38,378 nucleotides of DNA from a bacterium 1xD42-87 (GCA_003611805.1 RAYM01000050.1:1-38378); one strand, 5' to 3'. Shown: positions 14,309 to 23,307, counted from the first letter of the stretch. Translations and numbers: made by a program. Notes: generated from the letters alone by a model not told the origin.

Positions 14309-15244
14309 ATGGAGTTTAAGCACACTTCCGTGCTCCTTGAGGAAACTATAGAAAATCTGGACATCAAACCGCAGGGCGTCTATCTTGACGGTACACTTGG
14401 CGGCGGCGGACATGCCTGTGAGGTGGCGAAAAGACTTACGAGAGCAGGAAGGCTGATCGGTATCGATCAGGATGAGGATGCGCTTGCGGCGGCGGGGAAG
14501 CGGCTGGAGCCGTACAGGGCACGGGTTACTTTGATCCGTGACAATTACGCGAATGCGGCGGAAGCGCTGGCAGGAACCGGCATATACGGGGTGGACGGCA
14601 TCGTGCTTGACCTGGGGGTTTCCTCCTATCAGCTTGACAATGAGGAGAGAGGCTTTTCTTACCGATATGACGCGCCGCTCGACATGCGGATGGACAGAAG
14701 ACAGAGTTTGAGCGCGAAGGAGATCATAAACGAATATTCCGAAGCGGAACTTACCCGGATTTTACGGGATTACGGAGAAGAGAAATTTGCGAAGAACATA
14801 GCCAGGCATATCGTGGCGGCGAGGCGGGACAAGCCTTTGGAGACGACAGGGGAGCTGAACGAGATCATAAAGGCTTCCATCCCGGCGAAAATGCGCGCCA
14901 CGGGAGGGCATCCGTCCAAACGGACGTTTCAGTCGATACGAATTGCATGTAACAGGGAACTGGAAGTACTGCAGGATTCTCTGGACGGGCTGATTGATCT
15001 TCTGAATCCGGGCGGAAGGCTCTGCGTAATTACCTTCCACTCTCTGGAAGACCGGATTGTAAAGTCCATTTTCCGAAAGAACGAGAACCCGTGCACCTGC
15101 CCGCCGGATTTTCCGGTCTGTGTGTGCGGACAGGTTTCAAAGGGCAGGGTGGTCACGAAAAAACCGATCCTTCCGTCCGAAGGGGAAACGGCGGAAAACA
15201 GTAGGGCGAAAAGCGCGAAGCTGCGGGTGTTTGAGAAAAGATAA
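14309..15244 (+). CDS. rsmH: 16S rRNA (cytosine-1402-N4) methyltransferase
   Basis: 311-residue SAM-dependent enzyme that N4-methylates C1402 in the decoding centre of 16S rRNA. Signatures: [11 protein letters not shown] at the start, the SAM loop [10 protein letters not shown] (residues 27-36), [11 protein letters not shown] (about 100-110), the helical insert (about 130-210) with [13 protein letters not shown] [15 protein letters not shown], and [12 protein letters not shown] (about 240-251). The family length fits. ATG at 14309 follows GAGGA. It is the second gene of the mraZ cluster, about 100 bases after mraZ. Confidence 0.97.
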   Translation: MEFKHTSVLLEETIENLDIKPQGVYLDGTLGGGGHACEVAKRLTRAGRLIGIDQDEDALAAAGKRLEPYRARVTLIRDNYANAAEALAGTGIYGVDGIVLDLGVSSYQLDNEERGFSYRYDAPLDMRMDRRQSLSAKEIINEYSEAELTRILRDYGEEKFAKNIARHIVAARRDKPLETTGELNEIIKASIPAKMRATGGHPSKRTFQSIRIACNRELEVLQDSLDGLIDLLNPGGRLCVITFHSLEDRIVKSIFRKNENPCTCPPDFPVCVCGQVSKGRVVTKKPILPSEGETAENSRAKSAKLRVFEKR

Positions 15245-15344
15245 ACGGCGGCAGGCAAGGGTATAAGGATGCAGCCGGCGGGGAGTACATAAAAAGAGGG
15301 GAAAAGCTCAGCTGGAGCAGAATAAAGAGGGGAAACAGGAAATT

Positions 15345-15803
15345 ATGGCAGCATCACGGCGAACGGCATACTATGTACAGGGTAACACGGTAAGAAATAT
15401 TCAGCCGGAGAGAAGAACCACTGACAGGCCGAATAGAAAAGTAAATAACACGGTGAGAAGGAACCGGGAGAAGGCGAAGCATATGAGCGCCGGTTACGTT
15501 TTGTTCCTGTTGACGGCACTGGTTGCCACCGGCATCATTCTGGTATATTACATTGGACTGCAGTCGGATATTACAAACAGCGTGAAGCATATTTCCGTAC
15601 TGGAGAGACAGCTTAACGAGCTGAAGGTTGCCAATGAGGAGGATTACAGCAGAATTTCAAGCAGTGTAGATCTGGAGGAAATCAGAAGGATTGCGATTCA
15701 GGAACTGGGCATGCAGTATGCGCAGGAAGGGCAGATCATATCTTTTGCCAGTGAAAACAGCGACTATGTAAAGCAGATGGCGGAGATCCCGCAGCAGGAT
15801 TAA
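15345..15803 (+). CDS. ftsL: FtsL-like division protein
   Basis: 152-residue bitopic membrane protein. A basic N-terminal cytoplasmic tail (about 1-48) is followed by one membrane segment (VLFLLTALVATGIILVYYIG, about 50-70) and an extracellular coiled coil (about 72-115) ending in an IRRIAIQELGMQYAQEGQII segment typical of FtsL/DivIC-type proteins. Sequence conservation in FtsL is low, so position between rsmH and the PBP gene is important evidence. It should join the FtsB/FtsL/FtsQ complex that activates the septal PBP. The next gene starts 13 bases downstream. Confidence 0.8.
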   Translation: MAASRRTAYYVQGNTVRNIQPERRTTDRPNRKVNNTVRRNREKAKHMSAGYVLFLLTALVATGIILVYYIGLQSDITNSVKHISVLERQLNELKVANEEDYSRISSSVDLEEIRRIAIQELGMQYAQEGQIISFASENSDYVKQMAEIPQQD

Positions 15804-15815
15804 ACAGGTGATTTT

Positions 15816-18125
15816 TTGAGCGCACAGAGAAGAACTCCCGTATTGAAATTTACTATTAAAATGCAGAAAAAGCTGCTGGTGTTGTTTTTATTTATCCTGG
15901 CGGCTTTTGTGGGACTCAGCGTCCGGCTGTTCCTGATTAACAGGGATAACGGGGAAGAGTACAAGAAACAGGTATTGTCGCATCAGGAGTATGACTCCGC
16001 GATAATACCTTTTAAACGTGGGGAAATTGTGGACTCCAACGGCACGGTGCTGGCGGTGAGCAACAAGGTTTACAACGTCATTCTGGACACTAAGCTGCTG
16101 CTGCGCAAAGAGGAGTATCTGGAGCCGACCTTGAACGCGCTGAAGCGTTTCTTCGATATCGACGTGGATGCGGTGCGTGCCTACATCGCCGGGCATCCCG
16201 AGTCCTCTTACTATGTGATGGCGAAGCGGGTGGAGTATGAGAAGAAAACAGCCTTTGAGGAATTTTGCGACGACGAGGAGCAGGGCGCCAATATCAAGGG
16301 CGTGTGGTTCGAGGACGAGTATAAGCGAGAGTATCCCAACGGCTCTCTGGCATGTGACCTGATCGGTTTTACGACAGGCGACAACGCGGGTACCTATGGG
16401 CTGGAGGAGTATTATAATAATATTTTAAGCGGCACAAACGGCAGGGAATACGGATATCTCAATGACGATTCCACACTGGAGCGCACGACCATCGCGGCGA
16501 AGGACGGCAACAACATTCAGCTCAGCCTGGATGCGAACATCCAGACAATCGTAGAGAAGTATCTGAAAGAGTTTGACGAGGAGTATAAAGACAACGCCAG
16601 ACCCGGCAACGGCGCGGAGAATATCGGCTGTATTGTTATGGACCCGAACTCCGGCAGCATTCTGTCTATGGCAAGTTATCCTGTCTTTGATTTAAACGAC
16701 GTCAGAAACACGGAGAATCTGATCGGGATGCCCCTTCTTGACAAGGACGGGAAACGGGTCAGGACGGACGGCGTGGCGGAATATGTGACGCAGGAATCCA
16801 TCGCGGGGATGAACGACGAGGTCATGTACCAGCATTTAAATGCCCTGTGGAAGAATTTCTGTATTGTGGACGCTTACGAGCCGGGATCGGTGTTCAAGCC
16901 GTTCACGGTGGCGGCGGCGTTGGAGAGCGGCTCCATCACCGGCAACGAGACTTACAACTGCGAAGGGTTTCTTCATGTGGGTGACTATAAAATCAAGTGC
17001 CATCAGACTTTCGGCGACGGCCCGCTCACGGTGCAGCAGGGCGTGGAGCGCTCCTGTAACGTGGTGCTGATGAATGTGGCGTTTGCGCTTGGCAAGACGG
17101 AATTTGTGAATTATCAGCACAGCTTTAACTTTGGATTAAAGACAAATATTGATCTGGCGGGCGAGCCGCGCACGGCGAGCATGATCTACCATGAAGATAA
17201 CATCGGCATGACGGACCTTGCGACCAACTCTTTCGGACAGAGCTTTAACGCCACCATGATACAGGTGATTACGGGTTTCTGCTCGTTAATCAACGGCGGC
17301 AATTACTATGCGCCCCATGTGGCGAGCCGGATTACGACGGCGGACGGCGCTACCATAGAAAATATTGAGCCAAGGCTTTTGAAGCAGACTATATCCCGTT
17401 CCACCAGTGATAAGATCATCGAATATTGCAACACAGTGGTGAGCGGGGAAAAAGGCACAGGGCACACCGCGAGACCCGCAGGTTATATGATAGGCGGAAA
17501 GACGGGAACGGCGGAGACGCTGCCCCGAGGCAATAACGAATATGTGGTTTCCTTTATGGGCTATGCGCCCGCGGATGACCCGCAGGTGGTCATTTATGTG
17601 GTGGTGGACAGACCCAATGTGGTCTTTCAGGATGACGCGAAATACGCCACCAGAATTGTGAGAAAGATTCTGACAGAAGTGCTGCCTTATATGAACATCT
17701 TTATGACGGAGGAACTGAGCGATACGGAGCGGGAGGAGTTAGAGCAGCTTCAGATCCAGATCAGGACGCCGCAGGGCGCGGAGCCGGAGGAAGAGCTGGA
17801 CGAGGAGGGCAACCCGATTCCGAAAGAAGGCGAAGAGGGCAGCCCGGCAGAAGGTGAGGGCGCCGCACCCGCAGAGGGAGAAGAAGGGTCGGAGGAGGAA
17901 CCGGCAGGACCGAATGAGGCGTGGAAAGATTTCCCTCTCGATCCAGAGACGGGCTATCTCGTAGATCCGGCTACGGGCGATTACTATGATCCGCAGATCG
18001 GCACACAGGTGGGACGCGGAGATTCTCAGGCTGAAGAGTCCGGGGAAGGGACCGGAGAAGGAACCGGGGGTGAGTGGTCGCCGGCACCGCCGCCGGGAGA
18101 CGGGGAAGACACAGGGGAACCTTAA
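15816..18125 (+). CDS. Class B penicillin-binding protein (FtsI/SpoVD-type), intact
   Basis: 769-residue peptidoglycan transpeptidase. A signal-anchor (about 16-39) is followed by the dimerisation domain (about 55-230, with RGEIVDSNGTVLAVS). The transpeptidase domain has Ser358 in PGSVFK, SCN at 413-415 and KTG at 562-564. After about residue 640 comes an unusual Glu/Gly/Pro-rich tail (acidic runs and GEGTGEGTGG) of about 130 residues, instead of PASTA domains. The TTG at 15816 follows AACAGGTGA; there is no better start. The gene stands after ftsL, where ftsI lies in this cluster, so it is the probable septal PBP. It may compensate for the broken second PBP. Confidence 0.92.
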   Translation: MSAQRRTPVLKFTIKMQKKLLVLFLFILAAFVGLSVRLFLINRDNGEEYKKQVLSHQEYDSAIIPFKRGEIVDSNGTVLAVSNKVYNVILDTKLLLRKEEYLEPTLNALKRFFDIDVDAVRAYIAGHPESSYYVMAKRVEYEKKTAFEEFCDDEEQGANIKGVWFEDEYKREYPNGSLACDLIGFTTGDNAGTYGLEEYYNNILSGTNGREYGYLNDDSTLERTTIAAKDGNNIQLSLDANIQTIVEKYLKEFDEEYKDNARPGNGAENIGCIVMDPNSGSILSMASYPVFDLNDVRNTENLIGMPLLDKDGKRVRTDGVAEYVTQESIAGMNDEVMYQHLNALWKNFCIVDAYEPGSVFKPFTVAAALESGSITGNETYNCEGFLHVGDYKIKCHQTFGDGPLTVQQGVERSCNVVLMNVAFALGKTEFVNYQHSFNFGLKTNIDLAGEPRTASMIYHEDNIGMTDLATNSFGQSFNATMIQVITGFCSLINGGNYYAPHVASRITTADGATIENIEPRLLKQTISRSTSDKIIEYCNTVVSGEKGTGHTARPAGYMIGGKTGTAETLPRGNNEYVVSFMGYAPADDPQVVIYVVVDRPNVVFQDDAKYATRIVRKILTEVLPYMNIFMTEELSDTEREELEQLQIQIRTPQGAEPEEELDEEGNPIPKEGEEGSPAEGEGAAPAEGEEGSEEEPAGPNEAWKDFPLDPETGYLVDPATGDYYDPQIGTQVGRGDSQAEESGEGTGEGTGGEWSPAPPPGDGEDTGEP

Positions 18126-18143
18126 ATAGCGTGAAGTGAGAAT

Positions 18144-18192
18144 AACCTCAGAAAAAGGATAATAGATTATATTAATACCTTTTTGTGAGGTT
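18144..18192 (+). promoter_or_regulatory. 15-bp hairpin before the second PBP gene
   Basis: AACCTCAGAAAAAGG (18144-18158) pairs with CCTTTTTGTGAGGTT (18178-18192), with one mismatch. The right arm includes the presumed ribosome site GTGAGG of the TTG/ATG start at 18198/18201. It could be an attenuator, a terminator of the upstream gene, or translational control. Confidence 0.5.
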
Positions 18193-18197
18193 TCTCT

Positions 18198-19331
18198 TTG
18201 ATGGAAGGGAAGATGGACCATAAAACATACCACAGGAGCAAGACGGTGACGGTGTTTTTCCTGTGTGTACTGACGCTCTTCGGGCTGGCGGGAAGACTGT
18301 TTTATCTGATGGTGTTCCAGTCTGAATACTATTCACAGAAGGCGAGGGAGCTCCACGAGAGAGAGCGGAGCATCAAGGCGGCAAGAGGGCGTATCATAGA
18401 CGCGAACGGCAAGATTCTGGCGGATAATAAGACGGTCTGCACGGTCTCCGTGATACACAGCCAGATTTCGGACGCAGAGGAAGTGATTGCCGTTCTCTCG
18501 GAAGAACTGGGATTGTCGGAGGAGTATGTGAGAAAACGTGTGGAGAAATACTCTTCCATTGAGAAGATAAAGAGCAATGTGGAAAAGCCGGTAGGCGATG
18601 CCATCAGGGCGAGGGGGCTTGACGGGGTCAAGGTGGATGAAGATTACAAGCGTTATTATCCTTATGATTCACTGGCGTCCAAGGCGCTGGGATTCACCGG
18701 TGGGGATAATCAGGGCATCATAGGGCTTGAAGTGGTTTATGAGGAATATTTGAAAGGCGAAGCGGGAACGATCTTAACGGTGACTGACGCCAAGGGCGTG
18801 GAGCAGGACGAGGAAGGCGAGGAGAGGGTGGAGCCGGTAAGCGGCAGAGACCTCTATGTCAGTCTGGATATCAATATCCAGAGCTACGCCACCCAGCTTG
18901 CTATGCAGACCATGGAGACCAAGGAGGCGGACCGGGTGTCCATTCTCGTTATGAATCCCCAGAACGGGGAGATCCTTGCAATGGTGGATGTGCCGGAATT
19001 TGACCTGAATAATCCGTATACACTGCCTGACGGTATGGACGCGCTGGCATTCTCCGAGAAAAAGCGGCAGGAACTTTTAAACGCCATGTGGAGAAACGGC
19101 TGCATCAACGACACTTATGAGCCCGGTTCCACTTTCAAGATCATCACGGCGGCGGCGGGGCTGGAATCCGGGGCGGTGAAGCCCACGGACACCTTCAACT
19201 GTCCCGGCTTTATCATGGTCGAGGATCGGAAAATCCGTTGTCATAAAGTGGGCGGACATGGGGCGGAAGATTTTGTGCAGGGGACGATGAACTCCTGCAA
19301 ACAGGAAGCTGTGAAAAATAGAGTTATATGA
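18198..19331 (+). pseudogene. Second class B PBP gene, 5' part, cut by the ICE
   Basis: Native coding ends at about 19300; the last 10 codons come from the inserted element. It keeps the signal-anchor (about 12-32), the dimerisation domain (RGRIIDANGKILADN) and the transpeptidase start with Ser310 in PGSTFK. It stops at MNSC (Ser365-Cys366), where the SxN motif should continue with Asn and then the KTG half. Start: TTG 18198 or ATG 18201 after GTGAGG, or ATG 18213. Two tandem class B PBPs after ftsL is common in Lachnospiraceae, one being septal and one often SpoVD-like. The product should be inactive as a transpeptidase. The 3' part is expected beyond the ICE's right end, outside the window. 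Confidence 0.85.
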
Positions 19332-19350
19332 ATATCTCGGCAGTCCATTT

Positions 19351-19379
19351 AAGAATCGTATAAGTACGGTTCTTTTTTT
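19351..19379 (+). terminator. Terminator at the ICE left end
   Basis: AAGAATCGTA (19351-19360) pairs with TACGGTTCTT (19365-19374, one G-U), followed by a run of Ts. It should stop transcription entering the ICE from the PBP cluster. Confidence 0.75.
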
Positions 19380-19458
19380 ATTATCCTTTTGGCAGTATAT
19401 CACAAATAAGTGAAACTTTAAATGGAGGTTTCGGAGGGGGTGATAAAATCAGCATTCA

Positions 19459-19487
19459 TTGAAAAACCTATAAGTCACTGTTAACAA
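19459..19487 (+). promoter_or_regulatory. Likely parA promoter
   Basis: TTGAAA (19459-19464), a 17-base spacer and TAACAA (19482-19487), 25 bases before the parA ATG. Confidence 0.45.
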
Positions 19488-19512
19488 TTATTAATTTTTG
19501 GAGGGAATTAAT

Positions 19513-20310
19513 ATGTGTAAAATTATTGCGATTGCAAATCAGAAGGGCGGTGTCGGAAAGACGACAACCGCCATCAACTTGGGTATTGGCTTGGTCAACA
19601 GGGGAAACAGGGTATTGCTTGTTGATCTGGATCCGCAGGGGAATGCAACACAGGGGCTTGGATTTGATGCGGATTCCTTAGAAGTCACAATAACAACAAT
19701 ACTGCGAAAAATGATCAGCAGGGATTATACATTTACAAAAGAATTTGGCATCTTATCGCACGAGGAGGGTATAGATCTTCTCCCAGCAAATATTGAACTG
19801 TCTGTTCTGGAGACAGAACTTATTTCTGTATTTTTCGGACGCGAGAAGATGCTGAAGAACTATCTTGATATGATCCGGGAAGAATATGATTACATTATTG
19901 TTGACTGTATGCCGTCGCTCAATCTTATTGCGATTAATGCGCTTGTGGCGGCAGATGAAGTTATAATACCGCTTCATGCACAGTATTACAGTGTACGGGG
20001 GCTGGAACAGCTTTTACAGACAATCGGATCAGTCAGATCCAACGGTTTGAATGAGTCCCTCAGAATATCGGGGATTCTTTATACTTGTGTTAATGACAGG
20101 ACAACCTCCTTCCGGGATGTGCAGAAGATCCTTAAGGATGCATATGGGAAAGATGTAAGCATATACAAAAATTATATTCCCCGCAGCGTAAAGGCTGAGG
20201 AGGCGCCGTCATATGGACGGAGTATATATGAGTATGATTCATGCGGAAAGGTCTCATACGCTTACAGCAAGTTTACCGAGGAATTTCTTCTGAATGAGGA
20301 AGGACGGTGA
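19513..20310 (+). CDS. parA: ParA-family partition ATPase
   Basis: 265-residue deviant-Walker ATPase. KGGVGKT is at residues 11-17, followed by DLDPQGNATQGLGF and the DCMPSLNLI Walker B region (about 130). No N-terminal HTH, so it is of the short Soj type. ATG at 19513 follows GGAGGG. It is the first gene inside the ICE; the next gene starts within a few bases of its stop, as in parAB pairs. In ICEs such genes help keep the circular form during transfer. Confidence 0.93.
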   Translation: MCKIIAIANQKGGVGKTTTAINLGIGLVNRGNRVLLVDLDPQGNATQGLGFDADSLEVTITTILRKMISRDYTFTKEFGILSHEEGIDLLPANIELSVLETELISVFFGREKMLKNYLDMIREEYDYIIVDCMPSLNLIAINALVAADEVIIPLHAQYYSVRGLEQLLQTIGSVRSNGLNESLRISGILYTCVNDRTTSFRDVQKILKDAYGKDVSIYKNYIPRSVKAEEAPSYGRSIYEYDSCGKVSYAYSKFTEEFLLNEEGR

Positions 20311-20315
20311 ACGAA

Positions 20316-21317
20316 ATGGCAGTAAAACCTTTTAATGTAATGAATTTGGGTAATGCAGGGCTTTTTAATCCAAAGGAGATGGGCTATAAGGATTCTCTGG
20401 ATGTTATTAAAGATGAATCTGTTAAAATACAGAAATCGTTTGTAAAAATTGGGTGGTATTTGAAGCATATCCGTGACGATAAGCTGTACATGGAGGATGG
20501 TTATGCAAATATATATGAATGTGCAGCAGATCAGTTCGGCTATTCACAGTCAACTGTGTCCAGATTTATCAATATTTGTGAAAAATTTTCGAAGGATAAA
20601 GATTCTCCGGAACTTGATGACAGGTATGAGGGGTTTGATAAGTCGCAAATGGTAGAGATGCTGCCGTTGGAACAGGAAGATCTGGAAAAAGTGACTTCGG
20701 AAATGACTGTTAAGGAAATTCGCGAGATCAAAGAGGACAGGAAGAAAAAAACGGGGAGCCCAGATAAAGTAGACGGTGTGGGAGAAATGGAGCTGCCCAG
20801 ACAGACAAGCATCGAAAAAGACTTCCCGGAATATATGCCACCAGACAAGGTTGAATCTCTAACTGATTTGCAGGAGGAAATTTATGCGACGTCGCATAAA
20901 GAGACTGAGCCAGATGAAGAACAGAGATTTGATAAGCAGGCTGCAGCTGAGGATACATATAAGGAAATGGTGATGTTTCCATGGAAAACGACTCAGCCGG
21001 AGCTGCCTGTATTAAAGAATGCAGATCAGAGAAAGGAATGGCTTGTCAAATATAAGGAGTGGGGACTCTGGTACCGGGACGATAATATTGATGTGAATTA
21101 CTACAAATTCGATTTTAAAGATGGCAGCCGCTTAGTTGTAGCGGAATATCCGCAGAGACATTCTTATTATGGCAGTGAAGTGCATGATGAAATCTTCTAT
21201 CATCTGATCGCAAGGAATAAGGTGACGAAGGGAAAAGCTTACGATGAAAAATATCGTCATGCGCCACACTGCGAAACAGAACTTATTGAGTTTCTGAAAA
21301 ATTTGCAGAAAAAGTGA
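20316..21317 (+). CDS. ParB-position HTH protein of the ICE
   Basis: 333-residue protein. Residues about 20-95 resemble DUF3102-like DNA-binding proteins (KIGWYLKHIRDD, then AADQFGYSQSTVSRFINICE, a clear helix-turn-helix). A MTVKEIREIKEDRKK helix follows, then a long acidic linker and a separate C-terminal domain (about 235-333, WGLWYRDDNIDVNYYKFDFK). I see no classical ParB catalytic box. Position directly after parA suggests a partner or regulator role. ATG at 20316 is preferred; GTG at 20307 overlaps the parA stop. A perfect copy of the ICE palindrome lies inside this gene (20881-20900), so the protein could bind its own gene; that is inference. Confidence 0.7.
   Translation: MAVKPFNVMNLGNAGLFNPKEMGYKDSLDVIKDESVKIQKSFVKIGWYLKHIRDDKLYMEDGYANIYECAADQFGYSQSTVSRFINICEKFSKDKDSPELDDRYEGFDKSQMVEMLPLEQEDLEKVTSEMTVKEIREIKEDRKKKTGSPDKVDGVGEMELPRQTSIEKDFPEYMPPDKVESLTDLQEEIYATSHKETEPDEEQRFDKQAAAEDTYKEMVMFPWKTTQPELPVLKNADQRKEWLVKYKEWGLWYRDDNIDVNYYKFDFKDGSRLVVAEYPQRHSYYGSEVHDEIFYHLIARNKVTKGKAYDEKYRHAPHCETELIEFLKNLQKK
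20881..20900. repeat. ICE palindrome, copy 1 (inside the HTH gene)
   Basis: TTTATGCGACGTCGCATAAA, a perfect 20-bp palindrome with the core TATGCGACGTCGCATA. It is translated as YATSHK in the acidic linker of the HTH protein. Confidence 0.9.
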
Positions 21318-21343
21318 TTGTTCATGGACAAAAAAACTAAACG

Positions 21344-21371
21344 CTATATATTGCAATCGCAACATATATAG
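21344..21371. repeat. Imperfect palindrome after the HTH gene
   Basis: CTATATATTGC (21344-21354) and GCAACATATATAG (21359-21371) pair with a two-base bulge. It lies in the gap after the HTH gene, 43 bases before a terminator. Operator or RNA structure. Confidence 0.5.
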
Positions 21372-21413
21372 ATTCCCGTCAGATTTCCTCCAAAATTTAA
21401 CGGGAAGGGAAAG

Positions 21414-21437
21414 GGCAGCTTAATGGCTGCCTTTTTC
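21414..21437 (+). terminator. Intrinsic terminator before the 137-residue ORF
   Basis: GGCAGC (21414-21419) pairs with GCTGCC (21426-21431), followed by TTTTT. It should separate the par genes from what follows. Confidence 0.7.
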
Positions 21438-21465
21438 TGTGGGAGGAGAAAGGAGACTGATTAAT

Positions 21466-21879
21466 GTGAGTAAAACAGATTCAATTATTTTGCAATCAAT
21501 GAGTAAAGGAATCGGAACTGTCAAAAAGAGTGTCTATGTAGTGACAATATGGCTGAAAGAGGAAGATGCTGAAGGAAATCCTTTGAACTGGTCAAGTCCA
21601 AGTGAAGATTATTATGCTGATACATATGAACAGGCGCAGCAGCTGAAGGAAAAGTTTATGTCAGGGCAACATGAGGATTATGGTGATCTGGTAGAGGATT
21701 GCTGGATCAGTGACGAAAAGAAGGAGATAGAGTTTATGGTTCCTGTTGAGAAAAAGGCATCTGTATTAGGCAGTCTGCATAAAAAACAGGAACGGATCAA
21801 GGCTGCAAAAACGGTTAAGGAAGAAAAGTCAGAAGAAAATCGCAGCCATGAAAAAAATCAACGTGGAGGTGAAAGATAG
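21466..21879 (+). CDS. ICE hypothetical protein
   Basis: 137-residue soluble protein. An alpha/beta N-terminal part (GTVKKSVYVVTIWLKEEDAE, then YADTYEQAQQLKEKFMSG) is followed by a highly charged, Lys/Glu-rich tail (about 105-137). Start GTG at 21466 with AGGAGA nine bases upstream; the longer GTG start at 21439 falls on the terminator's T run and is rejected. No domain recognised. It sits between the partition genes and the DnaD/DUF6017-like gene. Confidence 0.6.
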   Translation: MSKTDSIILQSMSKGIGTVKKSVYVVTIWLKEEDAEGNPLNWSSPSEDYYADTYEQAQQLKEKFMSGQHEDYGDLVEDCWISDEKKEIEFMVPVEKKASVLGSLHKKQERIKAAKTVKEEKSEENRSHEKNQRGGER

Positions 21880-21923
21880 AGAAAGCTCCATAGCATATGG
21901 TCAAAATAAAAGGAAAGGTCAAA

Positions 21924-23267
21924 ATGCCTATGTCAAACGTGATCCGGGTTGTAAAGAACTGTAATTATACGACGCTCAGTAATTACCATTTTAAAGATAA
22001 GAGACTTTCATGGAAAGCAAAGGGGCTTTTGTCTACTATGCTGTCCCTTCCAGACAACTGGAACTATACGATAGAAGGACTGGCAGGTTTGTCAGATGAC
22101 GGTGTAAAGGCGACAAATTCTGGTCTTGCTGAACTGGAAAAATGTGGCTATCTGATCAGAAAGCAGCTCCGGGACGACACAGGGCGTTTTGTAATGATGG
22201 AATATACGATTTATGAAAAGTCAATAGAAGAGCCGCCGGAAGATAATCCACCGGCGGCGGAGATAACGGAGCCGCTGCATGTTCAGGAGCAAAAGCCACC
22301 GTTACGCCAAAACGGACAAACGGAGGAAAACAGTGCATTTTCACCGTTACGCCAAAACGGACAAACGGAGGAAAACAGTGCATTTTCACCGTTACGCCAA
22401 AGCGGACAAACGGAGGAAAACAGTGCATTTTCACCGTTATGCCAAAATCGGCAAACGGGAAAACGGCAAACCGAAAAAGTCGGTCTATTAAATACTAATA
22501 TATTAAATACTAAAGAATTAAGTACATATCCATCCTTATCCAATCCCAATCCCTTAGACCAGACAGGAGCAGATGAGGATGGGATGAGACACCGACAGCT
22601 TAGGGAACGTCTGTTAAAAAAGCAGCTTTACGATATCTGCAGGGCAGAAATCATAGAGGCTGTTTTTGTAGAGATATGTAAGAGGGAGGAGGGAATAGTG
22701 GAAATCATGTCTGCAGAAGCTGTGGGGAAAGTCTGTCTGGCAGCAGAGGCTCAACAGGGAAGGGAGCCGGGAGGAAAGCTGTCTGACCTGATTAACAGTT
22801 ACATAGACAATATCATTGTTGGAATCAGGGCGGCGCCTAGATCGGAAGTGTCTGGAGCGAGAGAAAGCGGTGCATCCGCCGGAAAGATGGACGAAAGGGA
22901 ATCGTACAGAAATATTATCAAAAAAAATATTGAGTATGACTGTTTGATTGGGAACCAGAAGTACGGCAGGAAAGAAAAAATTGATGAACTGATAGAACTA
23001 ATGCTGGATATTCTCTGCTCTGGACGACGGACGATCTGTATAGCTGGTGGCGATTACCCGGCAGAGTCCGTAAAAGCAAGATTCCTGATGCTGCGAAGCG
23101 ACCATGTCGAGTATGTGCTTTCCAGTATGGAGAAGACGACTACCCAGATCAGAAACATAAAGAAATACCTGCTTGCTGCACTGTATAACGCGCCGATGAC
23201 GATTGAAAATTATTATTCAGCTCTCGTGAACTATGATATATATGTGCCGAAATACAATGGCAGGTAG
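21924..23267 (+). CDS. Replication-type HTH protein with DUF6017-like C-terminus
   Basis: 447-residue protein typical of Tn1549-like ICEs. The N-terminal winged helix (about 5-90: FKDKRLSWKAKGLLSTMLSL, WNYTIEGLAGLSDDGVKATN) is that of replication initiator/DnaD-like proteins. A low-complexity linker with three exact-type 15-residue repeats follows (about 126-170, PLRQNGQTEENSAFS). The C-terminal domain (about 330-447: SYRNIIKKNIEYDCL, then YDIYVPK at the end) matches what I know as DUF6017. It probably acts in replication or its control in the circular ICE. ATG at 21924 follows GGAAAGG; ATGs at 21897 and 21930 are alternatives. Confidence 0.75.
   Translation: MPMSNVIRVVKNCNYTTLSNYHFKDKRLSWKAKGLLSTMLSLPDNWNYTIEGLAGLSDDGVKATNSGLAELEKCGYLIRKQLRDDTGRFVMMEYTIYEKSIEEPPEDNPPAAEITEPLHVQEQKPPLRQNGQTEENSAFSPLRQNGQTEENSAFSPLRQSGQTEENSAFSPLCQNRQTGKRQTEKVGLLNTNILNTKELSTYPSLSNPNPLDQTGADEDGMRHRQLRERLLKKQLYDICRAEIIEAVFVEICKREEGIVEIMSAEAVGKVCLAAEAQQGREPGGKLSDLINSYIDNIIVGIRAAPRSEVSGARESGASAGKMDERESYRNIIKKNIEYDCLIGNQKYGRKEKIDELIELMLDILCSGRRTICIAGGDYPAESVKARFLMLRSDHVEYVLSSMEKTTTQIRNIKKYLLAALYNAPMTIENYYSALVNYDIYVPKYNGR
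22299..22433 (+). repeat. 45-bp in-frame tandem repeat, three units plus a partial
   Basis: Units 22299-22343, 22344-22388 and 22389-22433 are nearly identical (one base change seen in unit 3). A diverged partial unit begins at 22434. Each encodes PLRQNGQTEENSAFS. Contiguous and in frame, so copy number can vary without breaking the gene. Confidence 0.95.
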
Positions 23268-23274
23268 ATTGATT

Positions 23275-23292
23275 TTATGCGACGTCGCATAA
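23275..23292. repeat. ICE palindrome, copy 2 (before pcfB)
   Basis: TTATGCGACGTCGCATAA, a perfect 18-bp palindrome. It ends four bases before the AAGGAGG ribosome site of pcfB. Confidence 0.9.
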
Positions 23293-23307
23293 GGCAAGGA
23301 GGGATTA

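Noticed and set aside
13469..14413. 314-residue minus-strand reading frame
   Set aside because: It covers the lgt end, MraZ operator, mraZ and the rsmH start on the opposite strand; a composition shadow.
19301..19512. ICE recombinase gene at the left end
   Set aside because: Only a terminator and a promoter are present; the recombinase must lie at the other end, outside the window.
22299..22433. CRISPR-like repeat array
   Set aside because: The 45-bp units are contiguous with no spacers and stay in frame inside a gene; they are a coding tandem repeat.
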